Origin: Phyllobacterium pellucidum
GTDB taxonomy: Bacteria > Pseudomonadota > Alphaproteobacteria > Rhizobiales > Rhizobiaceae
NCBI RefSeq assembly: GCF_013327855.1
Contig: NZ_JABUMX010000002.1
Coordinates: 1,018,217 to 1,082,216, forward strand
Direction: 5' to 3'
DNA length: 64,000 nucleotides
The position numbers were made by a program, and so were the translations under genes. Position 1 is the stretch's first letter. Each line of letters opens with the position of its first letter. The notes beneath the pieces were generated by a model. The model was not told where the DNA came from and did no database searches. It saw only the letters and a program-made list of their open reading frames with translations. Shown piece after piece: positions 28,189 to 38,600 of this stretch.

Positions 28189-30492
28189 ATGGGGAATACG
28201 GACGCTGACAGGCTGAAGGATTATCTGACGCTCATCACCAGGAAACATGGCGGTATCGAGCCCATCAGAAACATGCTGGAGGAGCGGACCAAGGCTGGAG
28301 GCGATTCCGGTCTCGAAAGCATGCCCGGCGATACGGATGAGACGAGGCTCGCCAAATCGGGCCTCGAAGCGATCGAGCTTGGCCGCGATCCCTCCGAGGG
28401 TGAGCTTTACGGCCTTGAAGCGATCATCCTGCCGGACTTGCGCCCGGCAATCGACATCGTCGACAATACCTTTACCGTCACGCATCCGCTCTGGCGACGC
28501 CTTTCGGACGATGCCGCCATCCGCACCAGGATAGAAGGGATCATTCCGTCGATCGGCCGCATCGAATTGCCGGGCAACAACAAGTATCCCTATGGTGGCA
28601 CCGGCTTTGTCGTCGGCGACGGCCTGCTGATGACCAACAGGCATGTCGCCGAAATTTTCTCGAAAGGGCTTGGCGACCGCAGGCTCGCCTTTATCGACGG
28701 CGCACGGGCGGCCATTGATTTCAAGCGCGAACAGGGACGTCCGACCGGCCCGATGCTCGACGTCGTTCGCGTGGTCATGATCCATCCCTATTGGGACATG
28801 GCAATTCTTGCCGTGAACGGCCTTCCCGCAACCGCCAAGCCGTTGAAGCTTTCGCTATCGGATGCGCGCGACCTTACGGGCCACGATATTTTTGCCATCG
28901 GCTATCCCGCCTTCGATCCCCGCAACCCCTCCGATGTTCAGAACGATGTCATGGCAGGACGTTACGGCGTCAAGCGGTTGCAACCGGGCGAACTCCAGGG
29001 CGGCATAACGACATCGAGCTTCGGCAAGATGGTGCCTGCCGCGACACATGACTGCTCGACGCTCGGCGGAAACTCGGGCTCGGCAATTCTCGACCTGGAT
29101 AGCGGCGAGGTCATGGGCCTGCACTTCGGGGGCCTTTACCAGAAGCAGAATTATGCCGTGCCGGCGTATGAGCTTTCGCGCGACAGCCGCGTAATTGCGG
29201 CCGGCGTGCAATTTGCCGGACCGCCGAGCGGCGGCGCCAATGATTGGGGCGATTGGTGGCAGCGGGCCGATGGTGCCGAACTTGTTGCGAATGGCGTAGA
29301 CCCGACGATTTCCGGCACCGGGGATACCGCTTCCGGTGCCACCGCCAACGCCGCATCGTCGATCACGATCAAGCAAGAACGCGAGGTGGGACGCATCGTC
29401 CTGCCGCTACGCATTACCATTTCAGTCGACCTCGACGATCAGAAGGCCGTGGTCGTGGCAAGCGAAAGTGTGAGCGCCGACGACGCTGGCATGACTGAGT
29501 CCGCGCGGGCGCCGTTCCGCGATACGGATTTCAGCACGCGCAAGGGCTATGACGCACATTTTCTCAATGACCCAAGTCAAGAGGCGCTCCTCGCGCCGGT
29601 CGAGGTGGCCATGCCGCAGGCAGCGGATGCGAGCGTGCTCGCCAGGACGCTCACGGGATCGGACACGCTTCACTATGAGAACTTCTCGATCAAGATGCAT
29701 GCGCAGCGCCGCCTTGCTCTGATCACAGCGTCCAACGTCACCAAAGCGCCTGAACTCAAACGGCCTGAACCCGGTCGCGATTATACGCGGCGCGGCCTTT
29801 CCGGCCTCGGCGAGAGCGACCAGGAACTATGGTTTACCGATCCGCGCCTCGATGAAGCCCTGCAGATTCCGGATGTGTTTTTCACCAGGGATCGCAAAGC
29901 TTTCGATAAGGGCCATATCGTGCGCCGCGACGACGTTGCCTGGGGCGCGACCTACGATCAACTGCGTCGGGCGAATGGCGATACCTATCACGTTACCAAT
30001 TGCTCGCCGCAGGTCGCGGGGTTCAACCGGGCCGCCAGCGGCCACGAAAATTGGGGCGATCTTGAAAACTGCGTGCTCGCCGAGGCAGCCAACGAGCGGC
30101 TCTGCGTTTTCGCCGGACCGGTGCTCGACCCTTCAGACGAAGTCTTCACCGGCGTCGGCGACGGGCGAACTGTGCTCCGCGCCAAGATCCCGTCACGCTA
30201 CTGGAAGGTGATCACCAGCCGCGTGGCCGATGGCATCGCCGCCTATGGATTCATGCTTGAGCAGGACCTTGCCGACGTCGATTTCGAATTTGCCGTGCCG
30301 GCCGAATTCGTGCCGGCAATGTATCCGATTGCCGACATCGAACGCCTGGCCGGCGTCCGCTTCGACGAACAGGTGCGCAAGGCCGATCAGTACGAGACGG
30401 TTCGCGGAACCGAAGTCGGGCTGCACGCAGGCACTCGCCGGAAAAAAATGGCGGCAGGCGGGCCGGCTCAACCCGCTCGAACGCAAAAATAA
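28189..30492 (+). CDS. trypsin-like protease fused to DNA/RNA non-specific endonuclease
   Basis: The protein has 767 residues from ATG 28189; GTG 28180 is possible. Residues 1-95 are charged and helical, of unknown role. Residues about 120-340 form a trypsin-2 fold with His152 (MTNRHVAE), Asp203 (YWDMAIL) and Ser296 (GGNSGSA). A linker follows, and residues about 500-740 form a NUC1-type beta-beta-alpha-metal nuclease with DKGH (catalytic His576), then NCSPQVAGFN (metal-binding Asn613) and W..LE. No signal peptide is seen. The fusion joins protein and nucleic-acid destruction in one chain, as expected of a suicide effector; proteolytic release of the nuclease is possible. Confidence 0.88.
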   Translation: MGNTDADRLKDYLTLITRKHGGIEPIRNMLEERTKAGGDSGLESMPGDTDETRLAKSGLEAIELGRDPSEGELYGLEAIILPDLRPAIDIVDNTFTVTHPLWRRLSDDAAIRTRIEGIIPSIGRIELPGNNKYPYGGTGFVVGDGLLMTNRHVAEIFSKGLGDRRLAFIDGARAAIDFKREQGRPTGPMLDVVRVVMIHPYWDMAILAVNGLPATAKPLKLSLSDARDLTGHDIFAIGYPAFDPRNPSDVQNDVMAGRYGVKRLQPGELQGGITTSSFGKMVPAATHDCSTLGGNSGSAILDLDSGEVMGLHFGGLYQKQNYAVPAYELSRDSRVIAAGVQFAGPPSGGANDWGDWWQRADGAELVANGVDPTISGTGDTASGATANAASSITIKQEREVGRIVLPLRITISVDLDDQKAVVVASESVSADDAGMTESARAPFRDTDFSTRKGYDAHFLNDPSQEALLAPVEVAMPQAADASVLARTLTGSDTLHYENFSIKMHAQRRLALITASNVTKAPELKRPEPGRDYTRRGLSGLGESDQELWFTDPRLDEALQIPDVFFTRDRKAFDKGHIVRRDDVAWGATYDQLRRANGDTYHVTNCSPQVAGFNRAASGHENWGDLENCVLAEAANERLCVFAGPVLDPSDEVFTGVGDGRTVLRAKIPSRYWKVITSRVADGIAAYGFMLEQDLADVDFEFAVPAEFVPAMYPIADIERLAGVRFDEQVRKADQYETVRGTEVGLHAGTRRKKMAAGGPAQPARTQK

Positions 30493-30507
30493 GGGAGGGT
30501 ACAATCG

Positions 30508-31353
30508 ATGCCACGTTGTCCTTTTGCGACCTGGAAGCCGATCAGCGGTTCGTCTGGAACCTATACCGGGGGACCGTTCAAGATCGTTCATCACACGACC
30601 GAAGGTAGTTCCGCGGAGGGCGCATTCGCCGCTTTCAAGGCGAACAGATCCGATCCGCATTTCACGGTTGATGCCACCACAATCTACCAGCACATCGATA
30701 CGGACACTGCGTCACGGGCGCTCAAGAACCTCGCCGACGGTGTCCAGACGAACCGCGATTCGGCCATCCAGATCGAAGTCGTAGGGTTCGCCCACCGGCC
30801 AAAAATTCGCGCCACCCTCGATAATGTTCGACGGCTTTGCCGCTGGCTCGAAGCCACCCATTCCATTCCGAAAGTCTGGCCGAATGGCTTGCCCAAGCCT
30901 GCGGTCAACGGGCAGGACCCGGGCGGCCATAACCGCAACGCTAGCATCTGGGATACGAAGGGCGGCCATTACGGCCACAGCAACGTGCCGGAAAATACCC
31001 ACTGGGACCCGGCCTACACCAAGCCGGAAGTCGATTACCTGATGCTTGAAGATACGGAGGGACCGGAGGTCGTGGAGGGGCTGGAAACCATTCCGTTTTC
31101 CGATCCCGGGCTTGAAAGCGACCATTCGCATATGCCGGACCATGCCGATCCGCAAGGCACGCATACTGAAATGCCGGCAAGGCGACCGGCACGTGCCCGG
31201 GCCAAGCCGGCTGCAAAGGCGCCTTCGCGACCTAAGAAGTCCGTCAAGTTCGACGAGAGCCCCGTGGGCACAGTCAAGGTCGCAAGGGCAGCCGGAACGA
31301 AGAAGGCCCCGCGGACGCCTGTAAGGGACAAGGCGCCGCGGAAGATCGACTAG
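30508..31353 (+). CDS. N-acetylmuramoyl-L-alanine amidase (PGRP/Amidase_2) with basic tail
   Basis: The protein has 281 residues from ATG 30508, with GGGAGGG upstream. Residues about 20-175 are an amidase-2 fold: IVHHTTEG holds the first zinc histidine, and GHSNVPENTHWDPAY holds the distal histidine and aspartate. The last 80 residues are Lys/Arg/Ala/Pro-rich (RRPARARAKPAAKAPSRPKK). No signal peptide is present, so release to the wall would need the membrane protein upstream or cell damage. It lies 15 bases behind the protease-nuclease gene. Such amidases cut the stem peptide from MurNAc in phage lysis or as secreted toxins. Confidence 0.87.
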   Translation: MPRCPFATWKPISGSSGTYTGGPFKIVHHTTEGSSAEGAFAAFKANRSDPHFTVDATTIYQHIDTDTASRALKNLADGVQTNRDSAIQIEVVGFAHRPKIRATLDNVRRLCRWLEATHSIPKVWPNGLPKPAVNGQDPGGHNRNASIWDTKGGHYGHSNVPENTHWDPAYTKPEVDYLMLEDTEGPEVVEGLETIPFSDPGLESDHSHMPDHADPQGTHTEMPARRPARARAKPAAKAPSRPKKSVKFDESPVGTVKVARAAGTKKAPRTPVRDKAPRKID

Positions 31354-31358
31354 GCCTT

Positions 31359-32297
31359 CTAGGCGGCGCAGGCTTCGCAAATGGCGGCGACGTGCCGATG
31401 GTCGGTGCCGCAGCACCCGCCGAGGACGCGCATCCGCGGAAACGCCCGGGTCAGCGCTTGATAGCGGCGTCCCAGATCGAGTGGATCGCCCGCGTCGAGC
31501 GTGGTCGAGTCGTCGAGCTCAGCGTGACTTTTGGTCGAAGCATTGGCTCTCAGGCCGCCAATGCGGCGGGTCCACGCTTCGCCTTGCTCCAGGACCTGCG
31601 CGAAGTGCGTGGGATGCGCACAATTGATCATGTAGTATTGCGGCGAACCACCCGTCGCCTCGTCGACCCGTTCGATCGCTTCCCGCAGAGACAAACCCGT
31701 CACCAGCTTGCCATCGGTTTCCACCGTGAATGATATCACACAAGGCATTTCATTGGCTCGGGCGGCGCGCGCGATGCCGATCGCTTCGTTGTAGTTGGTA
31801 AGCGTGTAGGCGGCGACCAGATCGGCTTCGGTATCGGCAAAGGTTGCGATCTGCGCGGCATGATAGGCCTCGGCCTCATCGGCATTCATATTGCCGGCCT
31901 TGTAGCCGTCGCCGCGCGGACCGATTGCGCCGCTGATGACGCAGGGCGTTGCAGGCGTTTCATATTCCTGACGAAGTTCGGCAAGCAGGTCCACCGAACG
32001 GCGGTTGACGGGGTCCAGGTCGGCGGGGCCGTAGCCGAGCTTGGCGCCCCAGTCCGCGTTTGCCCGCCATGTCGGCGTGTCGAGGATGAAGCCGGTACCG
32101 TTCTCTTTCGCCACTTCAAGATAGCGAACATAGTAGTCTTTGAGATGCTGCCGTCCCTCGTCGGTCAACATCAATACGAATGCGGCAAATTCCGGCAGCT
32201 CAATGCCTTCCAGGAATATGAGTGTCGTTTCCATCCCCCCATCGCTGAGGAAAAGGCTGCCGGAAAGCTGCGGCAGATTCTGGCGATATTTTGCCAT
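31359..32297 (-). CDS. homocysteine S-methyltransferase family protein
   Basis: This is a zinc methyltransferase of 312 residues. The zinc cysteines are in YMINCAHP and LGGCCGT; LSDGGMETTLIF and GAIGPRGDGY are the family's substrate-barrel motifs. It would move a methyl group from S-methylmethionine, betaine or a similar donor to homocysteine or a related thiol. The start ATG 32297 has GGAG 7 bases upstream. It is single and convergent with the island's amidase gene at a 5-base gap, so the island ends here. Confidence 0.88.
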   Translation of the reverse strand: MAKYRQNLPQLSGSLFLSDGGMETTLIFLEGIELPEFAAFVLMLTDEGRQHLKDYYVRYLEVAKENGTGFILDTPTWRANADWGAKLGYGPADLDPVNRRSVDLLAELRQEYETPATPCVISGAIGPRGDGYKAGNMNADEAEAYHAAQIATFADTEADLVAAYTLTNYNEAIGIARAARANEMPCVISFTVETDGKLVTGLSLREAIERVDEATGGSPQYYMINCAHPTHFAQVLEQGEAWTRRIGGLRANASTKSHAELDDSTTLDAGDPLDLGRRYQALTRAFPRMRVLGGCCGTDHRHVAAICEACAA

Positions 32298-32496
32298 GAT
32301 CGTCTCCAAGGTTACTGCCGCACTCCCCGGTCATTTGACCCTTGTCGGCATGGTCCTTTTTGCGCTCTTTGGGCTGCACGATCTAGAACGCTTGCGGTGC
32401 GGCGGCGGATCAGCTGATAAACCTGTTGTAATTTCAGAGACTTAGCTGCCGCAATGGCCGGGATCGCCCTTTCCATGCTATGCTCACCAATCGCAA

Positions 32497-32517
32497 AACT
32501 GTATCGACGGTACAGTA
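32497..32517. promoter_or_regulatory. TetR-type operator upstream of the TetR gene
   Basis: CTGTA-T-CG-A-CG-G-TACAG (32499-32515) is a 17-base dyad with one mismatched position pair, 17 bases before the regulator's ATG. Spacing and symmetry fit autorepression by the adjacent TetR protein. Confidence 0.6.
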
Positions 32518-32532
32518 GTTCTGGGGGAGGCC

Positions 32533-33192
32533 ATGGGCAAGGGCGCGGAAACCCGCGAACGGATCATCGAAATCGCAGAAGCTTCGGTCCTCGCCAAGGG
32601 GTTCGGCGCAACGTCGATCGAAGAGATCATTGTCGAGGCTGGTATCACCAAGAGCGGCTTCTTCTATCACTTCAAGGACAAGAACGAACTCGCGCACAAG
32701 ATGGTTCGGCGCTACGTTGACGAGAACAATCGCGTTTTCGACGAGATTTTCGAACGCGGCCATCAATTGTCAGATGATCCGCTTCAAGCCTTCCTTATCA
32801 GCCTCAAGCTTCTTGCAGAAACCATGTCCGACCTTCCGAGCGGGCATCCCGGCTGCCTCATTGCCAGCATCTGCTACCAGGAAAGGCTCTTCGATCGCGA
32901 TGTGCGCAATCTTATCGCCCAATCGGTAAAGGAATGGCACATGCGCTTCCGGGCGATACTCGACGACATTGCCGTTGTTCACCGCCCGCGCGATGCGATC
33001 GATCTCGGCGATGTGGCCGACATGCTCTCATGCATTGTCGACGGCGCGATCATCATGTCGAAGGCGCTCAACGATCCGAAGCGTATCGAACGTCAGGTGC
33101 TGGCATTTCGCAGCTTCGTCAAACTGTTGTTTTCGCCCGCAACCGCCCAGCTCGAAAAACCACCTGTTCCAGACAGCATACAGGCCGCATGA
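32533..33192 (+). CDS. TetR/AcrR family transcriptional regulator
   Basis: The protein has 219 residues. The N-terminal helix-turn-helix is TRERIIEIAEASVLAKGFGATSIEEIIVEAGITKSGFFYHFKDKNELA. The C-terminal ligand domain (HPGCLIASICYQERLFDRDVRNL) resembles TetR_C domains of regulators that sense fatty-acid or aromatic ligands. GGGGGAGG lies upstream of the ATG. A dyad at 32499-32515 suggests autoregulation. The MaoC hydratase downstream in the same direction is a likely target. Confidence 0.92.
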   Translation: MGKGAETRERIIEIAEASVLAKGFGATSIEEIIVEAGITKSGFFYHFKDKNELAHKMVRRYVDENNRVFDEIFERGHQLSDDPLQAFLISLKLLAETMSDLPSGHPGCLIASICYQERLFDRDVRNLIAQSVKEWHMRFRAILDDIAVVHRPRDAIDLGDVADMLSCIVDGAIIMSKALNDPKRIERQVLAFRSFVKLLFSPATAQLEKPPVPDSIQAA

Positions 33193-33286
33193 GATGGTGC
33201 TCCTTTATGACGGGATGACATTCACGCCATAACCCGCTATCGAACAGCCTTAAATAGATCACAAGACGTTCGGAAAGCGCGAAGTT

Positions 33287-33769
33287 ATGAAGGAAGCGAT
33301 TTCACTCAAGCAGTTGAAGGAAGCGGTTGGCACCGAGGTCGGCTGCTCGGAGTGGCGGGTGGTCAGCCAGGAAATGATCAACCAGTTCGCAGATGCCACA
33401 GATGACCACCAGTTCATCCATACCGATCCGGAGCGCGCAGAGAAGGAAACGCCCTTCGGCGGGACGATCGCCCACGGTTTCCTGACGATTTCGCTGCTTT
33501 CGACGCTCGCTTATGAAGCCTTGCCGATGCTTGAGGGCGCGACCATGGGCATCAATTACGGTTTCGACAAGGTTCGGTTCATGGCGCCCGTAAAGTCCGG
33601 CAAGCGGGTTCGCGCCCGCTTCAAGCTCGCGGACGCCGATATCCGCCCTTCGGGCCGCGTGCTCAACAATTACGAAGTGACCCTGGAAATCGAGAACTCG
33701 CTCAAGCCTGCGCTGGTCGCCAATTGGCTGACCATCGCGGTCCTCGAAAATCCACCTGAAATGGATTGA
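33287..33769 (+). CDS. MaoC-like hot-dog dehydratase (NodN family)
   Basis: The protein has 160 residues with a single hot-dog domain. The hydratase motif is FADATDDHQFIHTDPERA, with the catalytic Asp and His. The segment GGTIAHGFLTISLLSTL is typical of (R)-specific enoyl-CoA hydratases and NodN. It would hydrate short enoyl-CoA thioesters, possibly feeding polyhydroxyalkanoate or acyl modification. It lies 94 bases behind the TetR gene. Confidence 0.9.
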   Translation: MKEAISLKQLKEAVGTEVGCSEWRVVSQEMINQFADATDDHQFIHTDPERAEKETPFGGTIAHGFLTISLLSTLAYEALPMLEGATMGINYGFDKVRFMAPVKSGKRVRARFKLADADIRPSGRVLNNYEVTLEIENSLKPALVANWLTIAVLENPPEMD

Positions 33770-33785
33770 ACGGCGAGCGCTTGCC

Positions 33786-34964
33786 TCAAGCGGCGAGCTT
33801 GCCTTCCAGATCGAGCGGCGCCGCCACCCCCTTGTATTTCGTCACCAGATCCTTGAACGGAAACGGCCCCTGCACGAACATGCCCATGTCGTAGGGGTTG
33901 CGAATCTGTGCGCCTTTGAGGAACAACAGGTGCATCTTGAAGAAGTTTTTCCTGGCACGGACGTAACGCTTTGCGCTGTGGATGCGCTTGAAACGAATGC
34001 GCTCGATGACCGGAGCCCGACGCGGCTTGATACCAAGAGCCACTGCCGGATCGGATTTGTAGAAATGCACGATGTCGGTGACCGTCTGGAACTCCGCCCA
34101 CAGGACCGGGCTCTCTTGCATGACCACACGCACATCTTCGCGCAAACCATTGGCGCGCGGATGCAGGGCGATCATCAGCAGGCAGGAACCCGCAGCGACC
34201 AGCGACACCGGCTTGCGCCTGAGCAATTCCGGATCGATGCGCCATACGTCAGCGATGGCCTCGACCGCAGGCACCGTACCTAGACTATGGGCGATAATGA
34301 CGACCTCGTCAGCGTCGGTCGCTCGTAGCTTCTCGGCAAGGTTGGCTGCAAAGGCCTTGCGGCGTTGGTTGAGAGCGGTACTACGGCCGTAAATGCGGTC
34401 GGAAGCTGCCGCCCAATCGTCGAGCAAGTATGAGAAGAACACCTTCTCCCCCGGCCAACGGATGAGCACCCGGCCAATCACGAGCGCAAGCGGCACCGTC
34501 CATAGAAGGTGAAGCTTGCTGCCCTCGGCGAGCAAGGGAAAGAGCCCGACCGCCAGCGCGGCAAGCGTCACGAAGCACGCATAGGCGAAGGGCCAGAGAA
34601 AGAAGATGCAGAAGCGCCAGCTGGTGCGCAGATATCGCCAGAAGGTGCCGGTCAACAAAATGTCAAGGAACGCCATGAGACCGGTTGCGAAGCGCGTCAC
34701 GACGTTGCGCGCTGCATAGGCGTCGAAGATATCGGCCGAACCGTACTGGCAGAATTTCGTTTCGGTTTTCCAGTCACTGCCGCGCGTCGTGATGTCCATG
34801 GACGCGATGTTGTCGCACTCGGCAACCATCGGGCCGGCAGCGGTTCTTGCGCCCCAGAGCTTGTTGAAATCCGCGGCGCTATTGAGATAACGCCCGCGCA
34901 CCGCATCAGGGTGCAGGCCCTCATAGCCGGTAAAATTGATGACGAGACGCTTTCTGACGGCCAT
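33786..34964 (-). CDS. membrane protein with alpha/beta-hydrolase-like domain
   Basis: The protein has 392 residues. Two or three hydrophobic helices lie at about residues 95-165 (FATGLMAFLDILLTGTFW, FCIFFLWPFAYACFVTLAALAVGLFPLL, LLWTVPLALVIGRVLI). A soluble part follows with a nucleophile-elbow motif VVIIAHSLGTVPAVEAI, where Gly is replaced by Ala. The N-terminus VINFTGYEGL resembles the first strand of a lipase fold. No Asp/His partner can be assigned with certainty. Function is unknown; it is likely an inner-membrane hydrolase. Confidence 0.7.
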   Translation of the reverse strand: MAVRKRLVINFTGYEGLHPDAVRGRYLNSAADFNKLWGARTAAGPMVAECDNIASMDITTRGSDWKTETKFCQYGSADIFDAYAARNVVTRFATGLMAFLDILLTGTFWRYLRTSWRFCIFFLWPFAYACFVTLAALAVGLFPLLAEGSKLHLLWTVPLALVIGRVLIRWPGEKVFFSYLLDDWAAASDRIYGRSTALNQRRKAFAANLAEKLRATDADEVVIIAHSLGTVPAVEAIADVWRIDPELLRRKPVSLVAAGSCLLMIALHPRANGLREDVRVVMQESPVLWAEFQTVTDIVHFYKSDPAVALGIKPRRAPVIERIRFKRIHSAKRYVRARKNFFKMHLLFLKGAQIRNPYDMGMFVQGPFPFKDLVTKYKGVAAPLDLEGKLAA

Positions 34965-35132
34965 TTCACTTCTCTCGGCAAAGAGACCACGCGAAATCGG
35001 CAGTCATCACAATAGCTGCAAATGCGGCAGCCACCCAAAGTGGAAGGCCGCGCCGCATGATCGCGCCGTTTACATGAAAATGGCCGGACTGCACAACCGG
35101 ACCTTCATGCAGTCCAAAAAATCAGCCGTCGA

Positions 35133-35687
35133 TCAGACCCAGATGTCGCGCGCCGATACCTGCAGGAAAGCAAAAGCATAGGGCGAGAACGAGCGCCAGC
35201 ATTCGACGCGGAATGTATTTTCCGCCGTGCGCCAAAGGACGACCTCGATCTTGCCGAGAACCGTGCGGGAGGCGGCCCCCACCGGGAAGGCGCGTTCCGA
35301 AAGGTCCTGAGGACAGCCGCCATTGACGACGCCTTCCGCCCCTTTGCCCGAAACGATGATCCCGACATTGCGATGGGAAACGTCGACTGCCGAATGCAGT
35401 ACCTTGGCCTTGGCGAGGTCCGCAACGAGGTTGCTTTCGCCGTCGTCGATGATCAGCCACTCGTCGGGGCCAAGCCACAAGGCGGCGCGGCTCCCATTCA
35501 CTGCGGTCGATTTTGGTTTTGTCGGTAGCGCCAGACCGAGTGCTTTCGAAAGAGCAGCGACAGCGTCCGGGCGGGCCCGCAGCGAGACACGTGTCGCATT
35601 ATCAGCCAGCGTCACCGAGACCGCGGCCGGACCGGTGCGACCCGACTGCAACGGATGCAAGCGTGTTGCCTGGATCGTCTCAACCAT
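35133..35687 (-). CDS. soxG: sarcosine oxidase gamma subunit
   Basis: This is the smallest structural subunit of heterotetrameric sarcosine oxidase, with 184 residues. Characteristic segments are LWLGPDEWLIID, DVSHRNVGIIVSG and the end RVECWRSFSPYAFAFLQVSARDI. It lies last in soxB-soxD-soxA-soxG, and its start overlaps the soxA end by 8 bases. Confidence 0.93.
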   Translation of the reverse strand: MVETIQATRLHPLQSGRTGPAAVSVTLADNATRVSLRARPDAVAALSKALGLALPTKPKSTAVNGSRAALWLGPDEWLIIDDGESNLVADLAKAKVLHSAVDVSHRNVGIIVSGKGAEGVVNGGCPQDLSERAFPVGAASRTVLGKIEVVLWRTAENTFRVECWRSFSPYAFAFLQVSARDIWV

Positions 35688-38600
35688 TCAAACGCTCTCC
35701 CTTCTCATCGAAGAATACAGTTCCGGTGACTTCCACTTCGATCACTCCATTCGGCATCGGCACATAGAGCGTCTCGCCGAGCCGCTTCGTGCCATCGATA
35801 ACCAGCGCGAGGGCGATGGAGCGGCCGCAATTTTCCGACCAGTAGGATGAAGTCACATGTCCGATCATTGTCATCGGCACAGGCTGGTTCGGATTGGCAA
35901 CGATCTGCGCGCCTTCCTCCAGCACCACCTTCGGATCAACGGTCTTGAGACCGACGAGCTGCTTGCGTCCCGGAGTGACGAGATCGCGGCGCAAGAGCCC
36001 GCGAATACCGACATAGTCGGTCTTGTTCTTGCCAATGGCCCAAGTCAGCCCGGCATCCTGCGGCGTCACCGTGCCGTCGGTATCCTGACCAACGATAATG
36101 TAGCCCTTCTCGGCGCGCAGGATATGCATCGCCTCGGTGCCATATGGCGTCAGGCCAAGCGGCTTGCCGCGTTCGTAGATCGCTTCCCAGACCGCCTGCC
36201 CGTAATCGGCCGGAACGTTGATTTCGTAGCCCGTTTCGCCAGTGAACGACATGCGGAACAACCGCGTGGGCACGCCGCAAATCTTGCCTTCGCGCACGCT
36301 CATGTGCGGCATGGCTTCATTGGACATGTCGATTCCTTCGACCAGCGGCGCGATGATCTCGCGCGACCTTGGCCCCTGCACGGCAATAACCCCCCATTGC
36401 TCGGTGGTCGAGGTAAGCCACACATCAAGGTGCGGGAACTCGGTCTGCAGGTAGTCTTCCATGTGGTTCATGACGCGGGGCGCACCACCGGTCGTCGTCG
36501 TGACGTGGAAGCGGTCCTCGGCGAGGCGGCCGACAACACCGTCATCGTAGATGAACCCGTCTTCCCGCAGCATGATGCCGTAGCGCAGGCGCCCGACTCC
36601 AAGCTTTTCCCATGGATTGGTGTAAAGCAGTTCAAGGAACTTCGCCGCATCGGGGCCAACAACCTCGATCTTTCCAAGTGTCGAGGCATCGAAAATGCCG
36701 GCCTCAGTGCGAACGGCAACGCATTCGCGGTTGACCGCGGCATGCATATCCTCGCCGGCCTGCGGATAATACCAGGCACGCTTCCACTGGCCGACATCCT
36801 CAAAGGCAGCGCCCTGCGCCGCATGCCAGGCGTGCATCGGTGTGCGCCGGGTCGGATCGAAAAGATCGTGCCGCGCATGATTGACGATGGTGCCGAACGT
36901 CACCGGCGTGAACGGGGCGCGGAACGTTGTGAGGCCCACGGCCGGGATCGGCTTGTTGAGGGCCTCGGCAGCGATGGCAAGGCCGTGCAGGTTCGATGTC
37001 TTGCCCTGGTCGGTCGCCATGCCGTTCGTCGTGAAGCGCTTGACGTGTTCAATCGAGTGCATGCCTTCGCGCACGGCGAGCCGGACATCCTTGGCCGTGA
37101 CATCGTTCTGAAAATCGACGAAAGCCTTGACCGTCGTGTCTGGGCCAGCGCCGGCAGCCGAGCCGATCATCCCGCCGATCCAGCTGGCACTGCCGGTGGC
37201 GGTCAATGATACCGGCGTACCCTTGCCGGCAAAGCCCGCCTGCTCGGCCGACGATCCGCCGGCGGCGATGGCCTCATTGATCACGTCCTGCAAGCCGTCC
37301 GTGCCGTTGCAGGCACCGACCGACAGGCAGTCCTGCGCGTAGGTGCCGGGAAGAAACCTCTCGTTTGCCGCGTCCCACGCCACCTTGCCGCGCGACTGCG
37401 AGAAGAGGTGAACGGAGGGCGTCCAGCCCGCGGAGACGATCACGGCATCGACCGCGACCTTGCGCTCGCTGCCGCCCCTGTTGGGCTTGATCAGCATCGA
37501 TGAAACACGACGCTTGCCGCCGGCGCTGAAGACCGCATGTCCCGGCAGTACCTCGATACCCAGCGATCGCGCTTCCTCGACGATGGCCGATTTCGGGTTG
37601 TCGCGCGTATCGACGATGATCGGAACGTCGATCCCGGCCCGCTTCAGGTCGATCGCTGCCGCGTAGGCCGAGTCGTTGGCCGTGTAGACGCCAACCTTGC
37701 GGCCGATCGCAACACCGTAATGATTGAGGAACATGCGCGCAGCCGAAGCCAGCATGACGCCCGGACGGTCATTATTCGCAAAAACCATGTGCCGTTCGAT
37801 CGCGCCCGTCGCCAGCACGACCTTCTTGGCGCGAATCTGCCAGAGGCGTTCGCGTGGCATTTCCGCTGCCGGAGTGCTGAGATGATCGCTGATCCGCTCC
37901 GCGAGACCGACGAAGTTCTGCGCATAGTAGCCGAAGGCCGTCGTGCGGGTCAGAACCGTGACATTGTCCATGGCACGCAGCCTGGCGATGGTCGCCGTCG
38001 CCCATTCGTACCCGGGCGCGCCGTCGATGGTGACATCGCTTTCATAGCGCAGCGCGCCACCGACTTCCGGCTGTTCATCGCAAAGGATGACGGTTGCACC
38101 GGTGGCTGCAGCGCTCAACGCTGCGGCAAGGCCTGCGGCACCGGCCCCTACGACAAGCACGTCGCAATGGGCAAAGCGGTTGGAATAGCGGTCGGTATCC
38201 GGTTCGCCAGGAACCACGCCGAGGCCGGCGGCTGCGCGAATCTTCGGCTCGTAGATCGTCTTCCATGCGAATTTCGGCCACATGAACGTCTTGTAGTAAA
38301 AGCCTGCCGGCAGCATCGGCGAGAAAACATCGTTGATCGCGCCGACGTCGAATGTCAGCGACGGCCAGCGATTCTGCGACTTCACCTTCAGGCCGTCATA
38401 GATTTCCTGAACCGTTGCGCGGACGTTGGGCTGCTTTCGTGACTTGTCACGCTCGATATCGACCAGCGCATTCGGCTCTTCGCTGCCTGCCGACAGGATG
38501 CCGCGCGGACGGTGATATTTGAACGAGCGTCCGACCAGATGGATGCCGTTGGCGAGGAGCGCCGATGCAAGCGTGTCGCCTTCGAGGCCGGTAAGGCTCT

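Noticed and set aside
27772..31353. Prophage remnant explanation for the holin-like, nuclease and amidase genes
   Set aside because: No integrase, terminase, capsid, tail or phage repressor gene is near. The protease-nuclease fusion and the facing STAND operon fit a conflict system better, although a phage origin of the amidase cannot be excluded.
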